In this document: positions 11,765 through 24,600 of the stretch, one piece after another
How positions within the stretch are numbered: position 1 is the stretch's first letter
Layout: every line of letters starts with the position of its first letter
From: Selaginella moellendorffii
Lineage: Eukaryota; Streptophyta; Lycopodiopsida; Selaginellales; Selaginellaceae
Assembly (NCBI RefSeq): GCF_000143415.4
Contig: NW_003314294.1
Coordinates: 1,701,586 to 1,765,585, forward strand
Direction of reading: 5' to 3'
Length of the DNA: 64,000 bases
Translations under genes and position numbers: made by a program
Notes under the pieces: model-generated
What the model saw: the letters and a program-made list of their open reading frames with translations, nothing else
What the model was told of the DNA's origin: nothing
The model's database searches: none

Positions 11765-12350
11765 CTAGTGAAGATTGGAGCAGAACTAGAGATGCAACAC
11801 AAAAGAAAGTTCATGGCACTTTTGCAACGATACATGGATGTCTTTGCCTGGAAATACGAGGACATGAAGGGAATGGATCCCAAGTTGGCTATTCCATTAG
11901 TACCTGGTGTTGTTCCTATTTGACAACAGCCATACAGGACAAATATGCATTTTTCTAAGGCGGTGCGAGAGGAGATTGATAAGTTGCAGAGTGTTGGATT
12001 TATCTTTGAGGTGGAGGTGAATGAGTGGCTATCTCCTATCATGGTGGTCAAAAAGAAGAGTGTAGCTCTGCATGTATGTGTGGATTATCGGAGATTGAAT
12101 GATGCTACGGTAAAAGACGGTTTCCTATTGCCATTTACTAACACCGTGCTAGATATTGTGGCAGGCCATGAGCTTTATTCTTTTCTCAATGGCTTTAGTG
12201 GTTACAATAAGATCTAGATTGCAGCTGAAGATCAGTTGAAAACAGCTTTTGTGACTGAGTGGGGATGTTATGCGTATCAGGTGATGCCATTTGGATTATT
12301 GAATGCACCAGCAACTTTTCAAAGAGCTGTGACTGCAGCTTTCCAGCCTT
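11765..12350 (+). pseudogene. Gypsy-2 reverse transcriptase, 5' half
   Basis: The frame 11,945-12,217 holds the fingers region (EEIDKLQSVGFIFEVE, VKKKSVALHVCVDYRRLN) and, beyond a [22 protein letters not shown]. The coding sequence stops at about 12,350, just before the catalytic YxDD, where an AT-rich insert begins. The catalytic motif (EVFLDDF) reappears at about 13,228. In-frame stops look like C-to-T changes of CAG or CGA. Confidence 0.85.
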
Positions 12351-13226
12351 AGATGCACTAGGGCTCACATCAATTCACTCTTTTCGATTTGGGGTTTATC
12401 TTTACTTTACTGCTACACTCTTTTGATTTTGATAAAATTGATAATTCTTGATCTTTTTGTTAAATAAAAGAACACTAATTGCTATGGAAGTTGGCCCCTA
12501 TTGGCCTCTATTGTGTCTTGTTCTAGAACCCAGAATTATTGGGTTTGTCCTTTTTTTACTATAGCATTATTTTTAAAAGTTGTAATAACTAAGCATATCC
12601 TATTTTAATGCTATTTAAAAAACCTTTATAAAGCAGATATAAACCATTTCATACTTAAAGAATGACAGAGTTTGTTGTAGTTGTTTTCCTTTATTCATTT
12701 TTACTATATTTTCTTTTAGTTGGTGGGTATTTGCCAAGTGAAGCAACTCAAGATTGTATATCAATTGGTCCACAAGATCCACCTTCTCCCCAAGCATATT
12801 TTCATGTAACAAATCTGTGTAAAGTTAGGTACTTTAATAATTTTTGGGAAAATGGAGAATATACTGCCTCGGGAGGAGGAATATATGTCACAATTACTGT
12901 TAATACTATGTATAGTAGGGCATCAATTCAACAAGATATAGAACAAGCTTTTAATTTTATATGGATTAGATGTATATCAGTGCTACGTCAAATGGGTGCT
13001 TTTGTTTATTTGAATGATGGAAGTTTATCAGTTAATGTTCAGATTGCATGAAGAAGAGAGTTATTAAAAGATCTTGATAGAATTAAAATAACAAAAGAAT
13101 GTTCATCTTTATAAATACCATTAATATTATTAAAATATATTATTATTTATAAATTTAAAATAAAAATTAATAAAAGAATATAATCCAGAGTGTAGTATTT
13201 AAAACATATAATATAACAGATATTAT
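12350..13226. mobile_element. AT-rich insertion splitting the RT of gypsy-2
   Basis: About 0.88 kb of strongly AT-rich DNA lies between the PFGL and LDD motifs of one RT. Its composition differs sharply from the flanks. I found no convincing terminal repeats or target duplication, because the insertion edges are blurred by decay. It carries one open frame of 129 codons. The element type is unknown. Confidence 0.6.
12662..13051 (+). CDS. Hypothetical 129-aa protein with N-terminal hydrophobic segment
   Basis: This open frame lies inside the AT-rich insertion. Residues about 4-21 (VVVVFLYSFLLYFLLVGG) form one hydrophobic stretch that could be a signal peptide or membrane anchor. The remainder is polar, with ENGEYTASGGGIYVTITVN and a predicted-helical SIQQDIEQAFNFIW region. 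Two of its Cys are in the C-terminal half. Codon choice is AT-biased, unlike neighbouring gypsy sequence. I do not recognise the family. It may be cargo of the insert or a chance frame, although a 129-codon ORF in DNA this AT-rich is notable. Confidence 0.4.
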   Translation: MTEFVVVVFLYSFLLYFLLVGGYLPSEATQDCISIGPQDPPSPQAYFHVTNLCKVRYFNNFWENGEYTASGGGIYVTITVNTMYSRASIQQDIEQAFNFIWIRCISVLRQMGAFVYLNDGSLSVNVQIA

Positions 13227-14190
13227 ATGGAGGTATTTCTAGACGACTTCATTGTTTTTACAGACCGTGGAAGTCATCTTGCAAAACTAGCATCATGTTT
13301 TGAGTGATGCTAGGACGGATTGTTTCTAAAGATGGTCTAGCTGTTGATCCAGAAAATATGAGGTTCATTCAGGCTTTACCAGCACCAGCAGATGTGAAGC
13401 AGTTGCAGGCTTTTCTCGGTCACATGGGATATCATCGCAGGTTTATCCGGAGATATGCTGAAAAAGCTTTGCCACTGACAGAGTTTCTGCGTAAGGACGT
13501 GAAGTATGAGTGGACAGAACTATGGCAGCAGGCTTTGATCTTCTTAAGAAGTTGATGATTACAGCTCCAATTTTAAGGATGCCAGATTGGGAGCGGATTT
13601 TCCATGTACATGTTGACGCATCGGCTGTGGCAGTTGGCTCGGTTTTATGTCAGCCTTTTGAGGATGGCTGGGACCATCCATTGAGCTATGATAGCAGGCA
13701 GCTTTCTGCAGCAGAAAAGAACTACTCAGCTACTAATCGAGAAGGACTTGGCATGATTTTTGCAGTGCGGTGGTATCAACATTATCTGCTCGGCAAGGAA
13801 TTCATTTTTTATGTAGATCACCAAGCACTTAAATACTTGATCTTGAAGCCGTGCAGGACAGGTCGAGTGACTCGGTGGCTGCTGATCTTACAGGAATTCC
13901 AGTTTAAAGTCATGTTAAAACCGGGATGTAGTCACAACATGCCAGATCATCTTTCGAGGCTGTCAACAACAACTTTAGATGATCAAGTGGAAGTGGATGA
14001 TGAGATTCCAGATGCAGATATATTTCTAGTTAGTGAGGAGCAGCTAGATATCCAGTTATTCCAGGTCGAAGCTGTCCAGAATCATATCAAGAGGTGGCAC
14101 AGTTTTTGGCAAGTGGTGAATATCCAGAAGATTTTTCAGCCAAACAGCGAAGGTGACTGCTGCTCCAATCTCGATGATTTACTCTCTTAG
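13226..14190 (+). pseudogene. Gypsy-2 RT 3' half and RNase H
   Basis: After the insert, EVFLDDFIVFTD supplies the RT active-site Asp pair. The frame 13,304-13,555 gives the thumb (GRIVSKDGLAVDPENMRF, AFLGHMGYHRRFIRRYAE). The frame 13,510-14,190 is RNase H: FHVHVDASAVAVGSVLCQP with the first Asp, YSATNREGLGMIFAVRWYQH with the Glu, and FYVDHQALKYL with the third Asp, ending in PDHLSRLS. The two frames overlap, so a small frameshift separates thumb and RNase H. Confidence 0.9.
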
Positions 14191-15264
14191 CTGGCCAGCT
14201 CTATCATATTGGAAATGATGGAGTGCTGAGACGTTGCATTCTTCCACATGAGGTACCTCAAGTTATTTATGCTTGTCATGACTCACCTTTCAATGGCCAT
14301 TTTGGCAAGGATGCTACACTTGAGTTGGTGAAACGAGCAGGTTTTTGGTGGTCGACTATGCACAAAGATGTTTCTGAATATGTGTGAGGCTGTGATCAGT
14401 GTCAACATACAGGCAAACCATCTTGACGTGACATGATGCCACTGAATCTGTTGTCGCAGGTGTTGCCGTTTACCAAGTGGGGAATTGACTTTGTTGGGCC
14501 TCTGCCAGCGACAAAACACACTTGATGTAGGTACGTTTTGGTTTGCACTGATTACATTATAAAGTGGCCCAACAGGTAAAAAAGTTGCTGAGTTTTTGTA
14601 CGAGCAGGTGATCATTCATTTTGGCTGTCCACTGGAGCTGGTTAGCGGCAGAGGCTCTCATTTCTTGAACAAAGTGATGGCAGCTCTTACTACACTGTAT
14701 GGTGTGTCACACAGAAAATCAACGCCATAGTATCCTTGCTGCAATGGAGAAGTCGAGCGAATGAATGGTATGCTGTGTAATATCATTTCTAAGATATGTT
14801 CCACAAGCAGGTTGGACTGGGATAAGAGGCTTCTCGATGCCGTCTGGGCTTACAGAGTAGCTTACAAGGTGACTATACTTGCCTCACCGTTTCAGCTGGT
14901 TTATGGACAGGAAGCTGTGTTACCAATCGAGCTCGAAATCCCATCTCTTCGAGTGGCTACAACTTATGATTTAGATTGGAATGGAGCTTTGGCTAACAGA
15001 TTACAGCAACTAGATCGGTTGGATGAGAGGCGACTTCTAGCTTTTTAGGCTCGTGAGGTGATGCAGCGTTGCAGAAAAATCTGGCATGACAAGTATATCA
15101 AGCAAAAGCAGTTTCTTGTGGGTGATAAAGTTCTTCTTTATGATTCGAAGTACTGGAAAAGGCCAAGAAAGTTGCAGAACAGATGGACAGGGCCATATTT
15201 GGTTGCAGAGGTGTTTGCTAATGGCTCAGTCCAGCTCCAAGATTTTATGGAAATCTTTTGCTGA
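14191..15264 (+). pseudogene. Gypsy-2 integrase
   Basis: The HHCC region and core (FTKWGIDFVGPLP) are readable through several in-frame stops at 14,200-14,720. The distal core is open at 14,761-15,048 (TILASPFQLVYGQEAVLP). The C-terminal GPY-like module (LQNRWTGPYLVAEVF) is in 15,058-15,264. Several stops look like CGA-to-TGA or CAG-to-TAG changes. The product would insert cDNA into the genome but cannot be made from this copy. Confidence 0.85.
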
Positions 15265-15789
15265 CTCAAGTGAATGGATATTGCATTAAAAAATATGTGG
15301 AGCAACCTTTTCAATGCCTCGAGGACATGGCATCAACTGTTGTGGTGGAATGATGTTGATGGCAAATTGTGTCTTTTTCTAATTTTTTGCAGTTAAGAGC
15401 TTTACAAGAAGAAAATAAGTAGAAGCTGCAAAGATTTTAAAGGAATATCCAAATATTCCAAAAGAATCTGTGTGTAGAGATCCAGCAGGTGGGATGAAGT
15501 TGGTTAGGGCAGTGGAAGAGATGGAGTGTGATGACGAGTGGAACATGGCGAGTAGAGCCAAGGCCAGAGGGTGTAGTATAGAGGAGAGCAAATATGGTCA
15601 CACAGTAGATGTGAGTGAGGCGTCGCATGGAGCAGGTTTGGCTTGCAAGCGATTAGAGAGTATGCACTATCAACTTGCATTATGAACAGGAGTGGTTATG
15701 CTTCTTAGTTGATGTATTGGCGGAGTTGCTTATGAATCAGTAGCAATTTCCTTTTCCATTGTAGTTCTAGAAGTGTTGACTTGGGATTA
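15265..15789. other. 3' region of gypsy-2, no gene recognised
   Basis: A short open frame (15,470-15,685) has no recognisable domain. An LTR of gypsy-2 is expected here but could not be delimited, since no second copy is in the window. Confidence 0.3.
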
Positions 15790-17495
15790 GTTTGTGTGTG
15801 CTTGTAATAGTTGTTAATGCCTTAATTACACACTTTCTCCACCTAACAATCTACTTCAAGTGTTAATGAATAAATTAATAAGCTATAACAAGTGAATGCT
15901 ATAATCCTTTCCAACACCTTATGGGCAAGGAAACAAAGTACCAATATAAGCTTAGTATATCATAAATCACTATTGAGAACTCAATCAAAGCTATTATAAT
16001 GTTACTATGTGGAAGTAGACTTTCTTCACTATCAACTAATTTGGGGTTGATCATCGTTTGATTAAGCAACTTCGTAAATATATTGTTTATTATTACATGG
16101 ATATAATATAAGTATCACAATGATTTGATCATCAATCGAGCAACACCACGAGTAACACCCATGTCACTACTACAAAGGTTTATGTGAGTATCAAGTATCA
16201 ACTCGATTTGACAAAATGCAATATAAATGCCACACCCCATCGATACAACACTTAACACTACTAACTTTTATTCACAACATAAACAAGCTTATACCACTCT
16301 TTGTTTGACTAAACTCAAAACTAATCCAACACCAAGCTACTCAAGGAGTAATAGCAAAGTTCCCCAAAAACAAATTGAGGATTGTAACCTAAGTCTTCAA
16401 TAACAAGCCTAAAAAAAATGGTTTAATGCTTTACCACTATCAATCCCATGATTCACCACTTGTAAGACCATTATAACCAACATGCATCAAGATAAAAACT
16501 CTTAATTGCATGATGTGAACACGAGCAATGAGTTACACTTCATTGCCAAATTATCTTTCCAAAAGAGAAAATGATTTACGTGTTTGATCCTTCATCCCTG
16601 ATAACTCTCTTTTTCGATTTCATCTTTGATTAAACCTCAAGCTTGCATTCGCACTACGGAGCAACTTGGAATAGTCCTAGAGCATTCAGCATCTTAATGC
16701 TAGGACCAGCATGCAAAATGGAACCAAACGAAGTCTGGTGTTATTTCAGCATACCAGTGGTTTAACATGAGGATATACCAACTAGCATGGTGTGGAACTT
16801 GGGCTTACACCCAAGCCGGATGTAGAACAAAAATAGGCACGCAAATAAGAGTTAGACTATGCCTTAGGTTAATTGGCCATGCCCGACCTATCCACTATTC
16901 CTACCATACATTTGAAACCCCCCATAGCCCCCTCCCTTGAGGAACATGTACTTTGGGATTTCATCCTTAGCTATCCTTAGGAGTTAGTCTCTAGGATTAA
17001 TTTGAAACTTACTAAATATGGAATGACATTAGATTGCAAATTTGAACACGGGATGAATACTATTGTGTTCAAGACAATCTCTACATTCCATAGATATGCC
17101 AAATTAGAAAATCTAGACACTTTCTATAAATAGTAATTGGGACCAAACAAAATTAATACAAGGTGTATGATAGCAAGGGTGTTTGGCAGACACAGTAAGC
17201 TATCATCTAACAATATTGAGAGACTACTCTCAATATGCGAGGATTCTGATAACTAGCCAATGCAAGACAGAATGAGATGAGAACTCCTTACTGGGATAAG
17301 TATGCTTAGCTAATAACACATAGGAATTCCGTCATTGGTTTAAGTACACTCAAAATGCCCAGTTAGCTCCATTAGTACAAAAGAGATTGATAAAGGGTCT
17401 AGCAATACTAACCTCTTGGCATCGTGGTAATAAGGAAAAAATATCTGAAAAGACTAGTTGATAGATAGTTTTTGATACCCACACTCACATTCACA
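15790..17495 (-). mobile_element. Decayed copy of the LARD-type LTR element (reverse orientation)
   Basis: From 17,495 leftward the sequence matches, reverse-complemented and heavily mutated, the LTR found intact at 29,098 (the terminal TGT is visible as ACA at 17,493-17,495). At about 16,660 the match jumps from inside the LTR (around 29,955) to internal sequence (around 30,765-31,640), so the LTR 3' end, primer site and first part of the interior have been deleted. Most substitutions look like transitions. It carries no coding sequence. Confidence 0.8.
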
Positions 17496-20463
17496 ATATT
17501 AAAAAAATTCTTGTGTGGTTGAGTGCTAAATTGAAAGAAGGCTATAGAATAAAGGATTTTGCTTCCATATTTAGAGGAATATGTGTACATTACATGAATA
17601 TCTCAAGACCATACGTTGGGAAAGGATGTATCCCCTCAAGAGTGTTGTTATGGTTCAAGTGCTTTTTAAAGAGCTTCTAATGATATAGGGGATATATTTG
17701 TCATAGCAAGATAAGAGAAATAAGATATAGAGTGAGCTAGAAAGTGATAAGAGCTGTGTTGGCTAGTGTTTACCTAGAGTAAGTTTTGCGAAGGAGATTG
17801 GAACCAATTCCCCATCTACATTTTTATATGGAGTCATATATGAAGTTCAAGTGCATCGACAATAAGTTTTCCCCACCATATTAAAATCATAGTCTTGATG
17901 CAACTTTTGTTTTACAACATATTGTAAGCTAGAGCCTTGAGGCATCTATTTACATAGAATCATTGGCATTGGTAAGTGTTTGAAAAATGTCAAAATAATA
18001 TTACACACTTGGTGGTTGCATAGGGAGCTATTATGTCATTGGTATGCTTGTGTTAACAAACAAAAGAGGACCAACTTTTTACAAATGCTATTGTAGAACG
18101 GTTTTACAATTTGGCCAGCCCAAACATATGTGCGGCAACTAGGCAGAGGAGTTCAATGCAATAAAGATGGATATGATGAGGGCTCACAATATAGTATTGG
18201 TTTCTTAGTTTAAAACTAGGTGAAAATTGGGATTAATGACAATATGTTTATAGTGGATCAAACACTTTTGGAGGGAGGTATGGTGTAAAGTGGCTTGGTA
18301 TTTTAAAATGATGATTCTAACTATGGAGTGTCATCCCCTAATTGACATGAGGGATAACTAACATGCTTATAGTTTGCTTGAGGTCATTTATGTTGAATTT
18401 ACACAATGCCTTATGAACATATAAATACATGGAATCTGCACATAGTGCGCACTCTCACAAAGAGGCACAAATATTGCCCCACACATATCCTAACAAGACT
18501 ATTTCAACTAAACAAGCAGAGGGCATGGTGGTAACAAGGTTTCAATTTACAAGTTCTAACATGCAATTGCTGTAGTATAGTCATGCCTTTGACCTCAAAA
18601 GACATTGTTGCACTAACCATTAATGAAATGCAGCTTTGGTCCCTCTTCATGAAGTACATGTGCAAAGTCTTTCTATTGTCGATACACTTTATGGTTTTCT
18701 TTTATTAGGAGCTAGTAGGCTCTATAATTGCACATACAAAAGAAATATGGAATGGCTTGAGTTTGACCACAAGGTCATGTTACACCTCACACTCATGCTA
18801 GAGGTTGGATGTGCATCCCGTAGCACCCTTCCCACGCATGTGTATTTGGAGCATACCATCACGTTTCCAGGATTGCCAATGCAAAAAAGAGAGGCATGTT
18901 AAATGTCGCTTGAGGCCTATATCCAAAATATAATAGTAGCTCATTATGTTTATCAAAATTGTCATATAATTTTTGCAACTTATAAAGTGTTATCATCTAG
19001 ACTCTGCCGAAAAAATATTCATTCTATGTACTACTATATCTTACTCAAACCACTCTAACGCTCACCATGTAAACCACTCAACACTTGCCAAAGAGAGGTG
19101 ACTACTCTATTGCATACCTCAACTTATATAGAAACTACTCTACATTATAATAATAGTCCTTAACCTCTAAGCTTAAGAAGTAAGTTGACACCTTGGGAGG
19201 ACATGGCTCTGCATCTATTGGTTTTGATGCTTGGCCATACTCATGATGAAAGACTTGGATAGTAACTCATTGCCTAACACTGAGAAATTCTATCCTTGTC
19301 GCAAAGTAATGGAGTATATATATCTTTGGGGTTGTCATTGCTATCACCAAAGCTTTAAAGTAAGCTCTTTGATGAAGAGGTAGATGTTTTATTTTGTGTA
19401 TCATCCTAGATAGAACAAAAAAAGAAAGCTTAGGTGAAATAGAATTACGTCTAAGTTTAGGCATTTAAAGAAGAAAGACTCAACCTAGACAATGCTCATT
19501 ATAGACAAGTATGAAGTAGTTAGGAATGGTTATAAAAATCATGTAGTATATAAAAAGCACTTAGACATGCTGGAAAAAAACCCCCACTCACTATTGTATT
19601 TATTTGCATTGAATTAACTATGTTTTCTCCCACCTATGACTGTTTGTGCAAAATAGAGTTGAGGGAGTGATATATACTTATCTTTGCTTATGCCGTTAAG
19701 ATTCAAGGCTGAGTTCTTTTTTATTCTGTGCTTTGTTTCATACTTACTCATTTTTGGCAACCATGGTGGGATAAGCTGTCACTCTTTAACTTGAAAAACA
19801 GCTGAGAGAAAAGTGCTTATGAATTCCAAATGTATCTAGCACTAGGAATCACAAGTAAATCTTTTTAGTGATTGCAGAGGCATTAAGCCCAGATAACACT
19901 AAACGAAGGAGCTCTTTTTGCGATTGCAATGATTTAGTGCCTAGACAACATAAGAAAGATAATTTTTTAATTATCACCTAAGTCATAGAGCATGGCATAA
20001 GTTTAAAATTGGAGTTTGGAATATATTGCCAAGAAACTCAAGTTCAAATTATTTTGTTAACAATTTCTTGAGAAAAATCTAAAAGAAGAAGGAATGGAGT
20101 TTATTTTATGTGGAAAACACAATTAACTACTTTAGAATTATTTTTTTCTGAGCAAGTTTTCACTTAGGTTATTAAAGGACAAATTTTTCAATAGCATGTC
20201 ACAATTTTTCTAAGCATACATAAGCATGAAAATTGGGCACTTATAACTCTTGTCTTTGACTCCAGCGTAAAGAGAGTTAGAGCCGACTTTAGTGAAGAAC
20301 AAATTAGGGAATTATTTGCCTAAATCTTACGAAGCTTTAACAAAAGCAAAATCACAATTAAAATATTGTGTTGTCTCAAGGCTTTGATCCAAGGTCCTTT
20401 AGCTTAGACTATTACTCAGACACAGTTTGAAAGTAGATTTATCCAGCATTTAAATCTTTTAAA
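17496..20463. other. Gene-poor AT-rich region
   Basis: Nearly 3 kb with only short meaningless frames (longest 88 codons at 18,636-18,902). No domains, no clear tandem repeats and none of the 24-bp palindromes that mark the neighbouring element. Probably very old transposon or intergenic DNA. Confidence 0.5.
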
Positions 20464-20485
20464 GCTCTATTTCGTTAAAGTGGGA
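20464..20485 (+). repeat. Left terminal inverted repeat, copy A
   Basis: A 22-bp terminus identical at 39,852-39,873 and 56,159-56,180. Because copy C lies in the opposite orientation, the 56,159 copy is the element's other end, which makes this an inverted repeat. The bases just outside differ (TTTAAA, CTTAAT, TTGTAA), all AT-rich. Confidence 0.8.
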
Positions 20486-21121
20486 TTTATTCAGTAAAAT
20501 GGGACTAGGTACAAATTTTCAAGTATTTGAAAATGACGTGAAATTATATGTTTTTTGTCCAGGGGCTAGACATATCTGGGGCATGGTGACTAGCGCGGTG
20601 ACCTTATGTCCAGACTGAGTCCATCTAGTTGTATAATAAATCTCATTGTCAAGGTGAACAAGCCGAATCTGAAGCTAAAGAAGAGCGATGGCATGCGCGC
20701 ACACACTATTTGTTTGTTCATTGAGCGTGTGGTGAGCTTTCCAAGATGAACATCATTCCTATTAGCCAGACATATAACTTAATGGTGAGAACATTTAGAT
20801 ATTATTCAATGTTATCTTTTTCTAACGAATCTAATTGTGAAGGTGTAGCAAGAGGCATTGCTAGTCTGGAGAAGTCATTTAACTCATTTGACCCTTAGTG
20901 TATTTTCATGAAACTAAATAACATTCATATTATTAAGGAATTTCTCTAGTACCTTTTTTTTACGACATAGAGGCTTGCATTTCTTTCAAAGGTGATTTAG
21001 TAAAAGGCCTGAGGGCACATGCCATTCTATTTCTCAGACCGGTATTAAGATATACTAGTGCAAAGGGAAAAAGGTATTTGGTGATCAAGTAAATGGCATG
21101 AGGGCACACGCCATTATAAGC

Positions 21122-21379
21122 CTAAGCGCTAGTGGACACCTCCTTTTTGGTACTCTCAGCGGTACTATCATCCTTCTCCGGGTCAGTTGTTTTGCTTTGG
21201 ATTGTTGTCTCTGACGTTACTGGGGCGTTCTCGATAGTTGTTAATGTTGCCGTTTGTTCAGAAAAATGATCACCTGGAGTATAGTACGGGGAGTTTGGAA
21301 GACTTATATATTCTACATCTTCACCTATCTCCTTCTCCGTCTCCTTTTCTGCCTCACTTACAGATTTTGTGCTTGCCAT
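21122..21379 (-). CDS. Small acidic Ser/Thr/Glu-rich ORF downstream of the DUF7869 gene
   Basis: An open frame of about 85 codons from a Met at 21,379 (MASTKSVSEAEKETEKE), continuing upstream in the track-length frame to 21,481. It is rich in Ser, Thr, Glu and Lys and contains ISLPNSPYYTPGD. The same frame is open in copy B (40,509-40,826), where the two changes noticed (Thr to Met, Pro to Leu) fit C-to-T mutation. It could be a separate small gene or a distal exon of the DUF7869 transcript; I cannot decide. No known domain. Confidence 0.4.
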   Translation of the reverse strand: MASTKSVSEAEKETEKEIGEDVEYISLPNSPYYTPGDHFSEQTATLTTIENAPVTSETTIQSKTTDPEKDDSTAESTKKEVSTSA

Positions 21380-21667
21380 GAGAACGCTCTTCACCCTAAA
21401 ATATGGAGTTCGTTGTGTTATAAAAGGAAACCAACACACACGCTGCAAGGGAATGATGGTACATAAAGCACGTAAGCCCACAATATGGGTTTATGTGCCA
21501 TTAATATGGGCCACACGCCATATTATTAGATTTATGCACGTGTGATTGGTAAATGCATATGTCACATCATCTTTGTTTTACCTCACACACTATATCAAGC
21601 CTCCTTTGATTCAGATTCGGATTGTTCACCTTGAAATAAAATACATTAGAAACTTTGTAAAGGAATA

Positions 21668-24600
21668 TTAATGAATCTCACCTTGAACCCGAGTTATGAA
21701 TGCTCTTGCTGCATCTCTTGCATGGTCTGGCAAGGTGATGGTGGCACTCTGCTTCCGCATCCAACCATGCACAACATTATCCACCGATATGCTCATGCTG
21801 GGATCCCTTGGATTCAGCACCCATCTCTTTTCTAGGCAATCCTTCGTATATCCGGAACTTGGCTTGAACCACTCCACAGTTACATTGAAGGAGTTAGTTT
21901 CCGCGTCCTCCTCTGCATCAGTGATGCAGCGCCCCACCCATATCATTTGTTTTTTATGACTGGGTCTGACAAGCACGACCATTCCTTTGCAGACCTGTAC
22001 TGGATTGAATGCTGAATCCGGCTTCTTGTTCCTCGGCCCACAATAGTGATCCTCAACATCGTTATCTGTCACTGCATTTCCAGAGGACATTGTTCCGCTA
22101 CTATCTGGTGCTCTGGGTTCTGGCCAAAAGGACTCTTCCAATTCTTCATATACAACCGGCCCATTTTGGATAGCAGATATAATCTTCTCCCAGTATTCGA
22201 GCAAAGGCTTGCACCTCTGAAAATAGGATTCTCCACCAAACACCAACCCCCTCTTCCAGAAGGCAATATGCTGTCTAATCCCGGCCACTATACTTTCCTG
22301 GTCTTTGAGTCCATCCGGGTGCATCGGCCGTGGGGAACCCTGAGGAATCATAGGTTCCCCAGTTATGGGATCTCTCTTGAAGAGTTCAATGCCGTCCACT
22401 GGCAGCCACACTGTGTCCCATTCTCTCATCTTGTACCTCATCACTGGAGCACCGTCACACATGCTGAAATGAAACTGAAGAGGCTTGGAGTGGCCAATCA
22501 GCGTTTCGGATCCATCCCTGATGTAGCCTCTTACAAACCCCTTAAAGTCTGGAACCTCTGTCAGAAGTGCAGCTTCAACAGTGCCTTTGATGCAATTTTG
22601 GAATTCATCGTAGAGTTGTGGGAGGGTGAGGACATTGGATCGCCGGAGGGACTCTGCCAGGTGACTGAACATGGCATCGACGTCTTCATGAGTGTGCCCA
22701 ACCATGAGAAAGCCAAGTGTAACCGTTTCAAATATGCCTTTGGCAACAAGCATCGCCAAGTACGCGAAGACGTACATGTTTTTGTTCTCACTGCCAGCAT
22801 TGTCTGTTTGGAGCAGAAGATGGGGTGGAAGGCCACATCGGCCGCAAGAACTTCCTTGAGATTCTGCTTCGTTTGGATGAGGCTGTGCATTCACCGGGCG
22901 ACCAGCCTCGTCGGAATGGCATGAGGCCTCACGTGATAACCCTACAATCTGACGGCCAACATATTCACTGGGATGGCATGGGGCCCCACGCGATACTGCA
23001 AGCCTTTGCTCCTCCTCCAGCTGAACCCTGTATGGGGTTCGATCGACAAGGGCCTTATGCAAGGGTTGGCCGTTCAGCTCAGTCTGCGCACTTTGCAGAG
23101 ACCTTAAGTGTTTTGCTAGGGACGCAATCATCATGTTTGCACCCCCGCCACCCCATAGAGGTACAAAGAAGTTCCCATAGTTCTGGGCACCATGCCCATG
23201 AGCGATTATGCCAAACAGAGACACAGGCAGCTGCATGGATGAAGAGATTGTCTTGGGGGCAGGATTGAGTCGAGGTAAGCACGTCTTTTTCTGGTCCATT
23301 TTGTCGTGGATGATGCAGAGGTAAGAGTCAGGTCTCTCCATGGAGAGAATCCTGTTATGATAATATGCAGTCCTGCAGCTTCTCTGCTCGATGTTGTGGT
23401 CGAGCCGCCTTCTAACCAACGTCTCTCGCTCTTGAGCGCTGCAAGAATTCTTCGACAAAGCCATTTTGATAGCAGTGCACTCGTCACACTTTGAAAAGCT
23501 GGAGTACTTTCCTATACTCACATCCCTGAACCTGTTGCTCCACAATCTACTAAATCTAGATTGGCTCAGCTTCCTGTAGCCATTACTCTGGAGTTCCCGA
23601 TTCACATCTTCCAATATGGCCCCCTTGGTATACATGGAAGGGAGAACTCGTTGGGTGTCTCGTGTTCCATCTTCCAAGAGGCGGGTTTTATGTGGTTGCT
23701 GCTCGCTACATGTCTCGACAAACCTCTTGAAGATTGCCTCTCCATATACAACATGACCCCTGGTTTTGTGCGTACCGTCGTTCCCATGGACTGCCTGTTG
23801 AACCCTTTGTTCCTCGAACTCAGTTTTGATTCTGTAGAATGTGGTTCAAGGGACTCCATAAATGATTCTCCATGCCTTCATGCAGACCAAACCCCTCTGG
23901 AAGACCATGCCCCCCACCTGATGTTCTGAAGCATCAACAGATGACCGTAATGCCTCATACACAAAATTGCGAGCTGCCTTCCAGGACAATGTCTTGTATC
24001 TTGCTCTCTCCTCTTCAATAGCATCCCAATCAGCATGTTGACAGCACCTCCTCTTGCAACAAGCAACTGTCGAGACCATTCGAACCTCCATCGCCATTTT
24101 CTGCCTTTTCGGTTCGTTGCTCAGATCCCTTTGGCTGCGCTTTAGGAAGGTGTACTTTCTTTTCCCATGAAGAGATGTTCTGTCATCAGTTGTAGTGGTG
24201 TTTGATTGTGAATCCTTCACATTCTCAAACACTAAGTGCCTCAATTTCAACTGCACAATGCTTCCAATAGTCAGACTGTTTTCTTCTGTGTCAACAACCT
24301 CTAAAATCGCAACTCCAATATCATCCCAGCCCAATTCTTGATTAGCAACCGCATCTCTTGGATCGACAACTGTGGCTAAGCCCTCAGCTACCACCTCCCC
24401 CTCGGGGTTGTTTAGAAACACTTTTGCCTGAATCCATATAGCACGGTTCTTAAGATCCACGGAGGGAACATGCGTCGCACTTGCGCTGTCCCCAACATCT
24501 GCTTTCTTCTGAAGATTTTTCAAGGCAACAACAACATTTACCCCGACGACCATCTCTCCTCGTTCAATAGCGACCACATTCCCATCGAAGACAGTCTCTA

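Noticed and set aside
18636-18902. 88-codon plus-strand ORF in the gene-poor region
   Set aside because: No recognisable domain, no neighbouring coding signal and no second copy.
22046-22924. 292-codon plus-strand ORF opposite the DUF7869 gene
   Set aside because: The minus-strand frame is longer, has recognisable motifs and continues across the whole gene; this is an antisense shadow.
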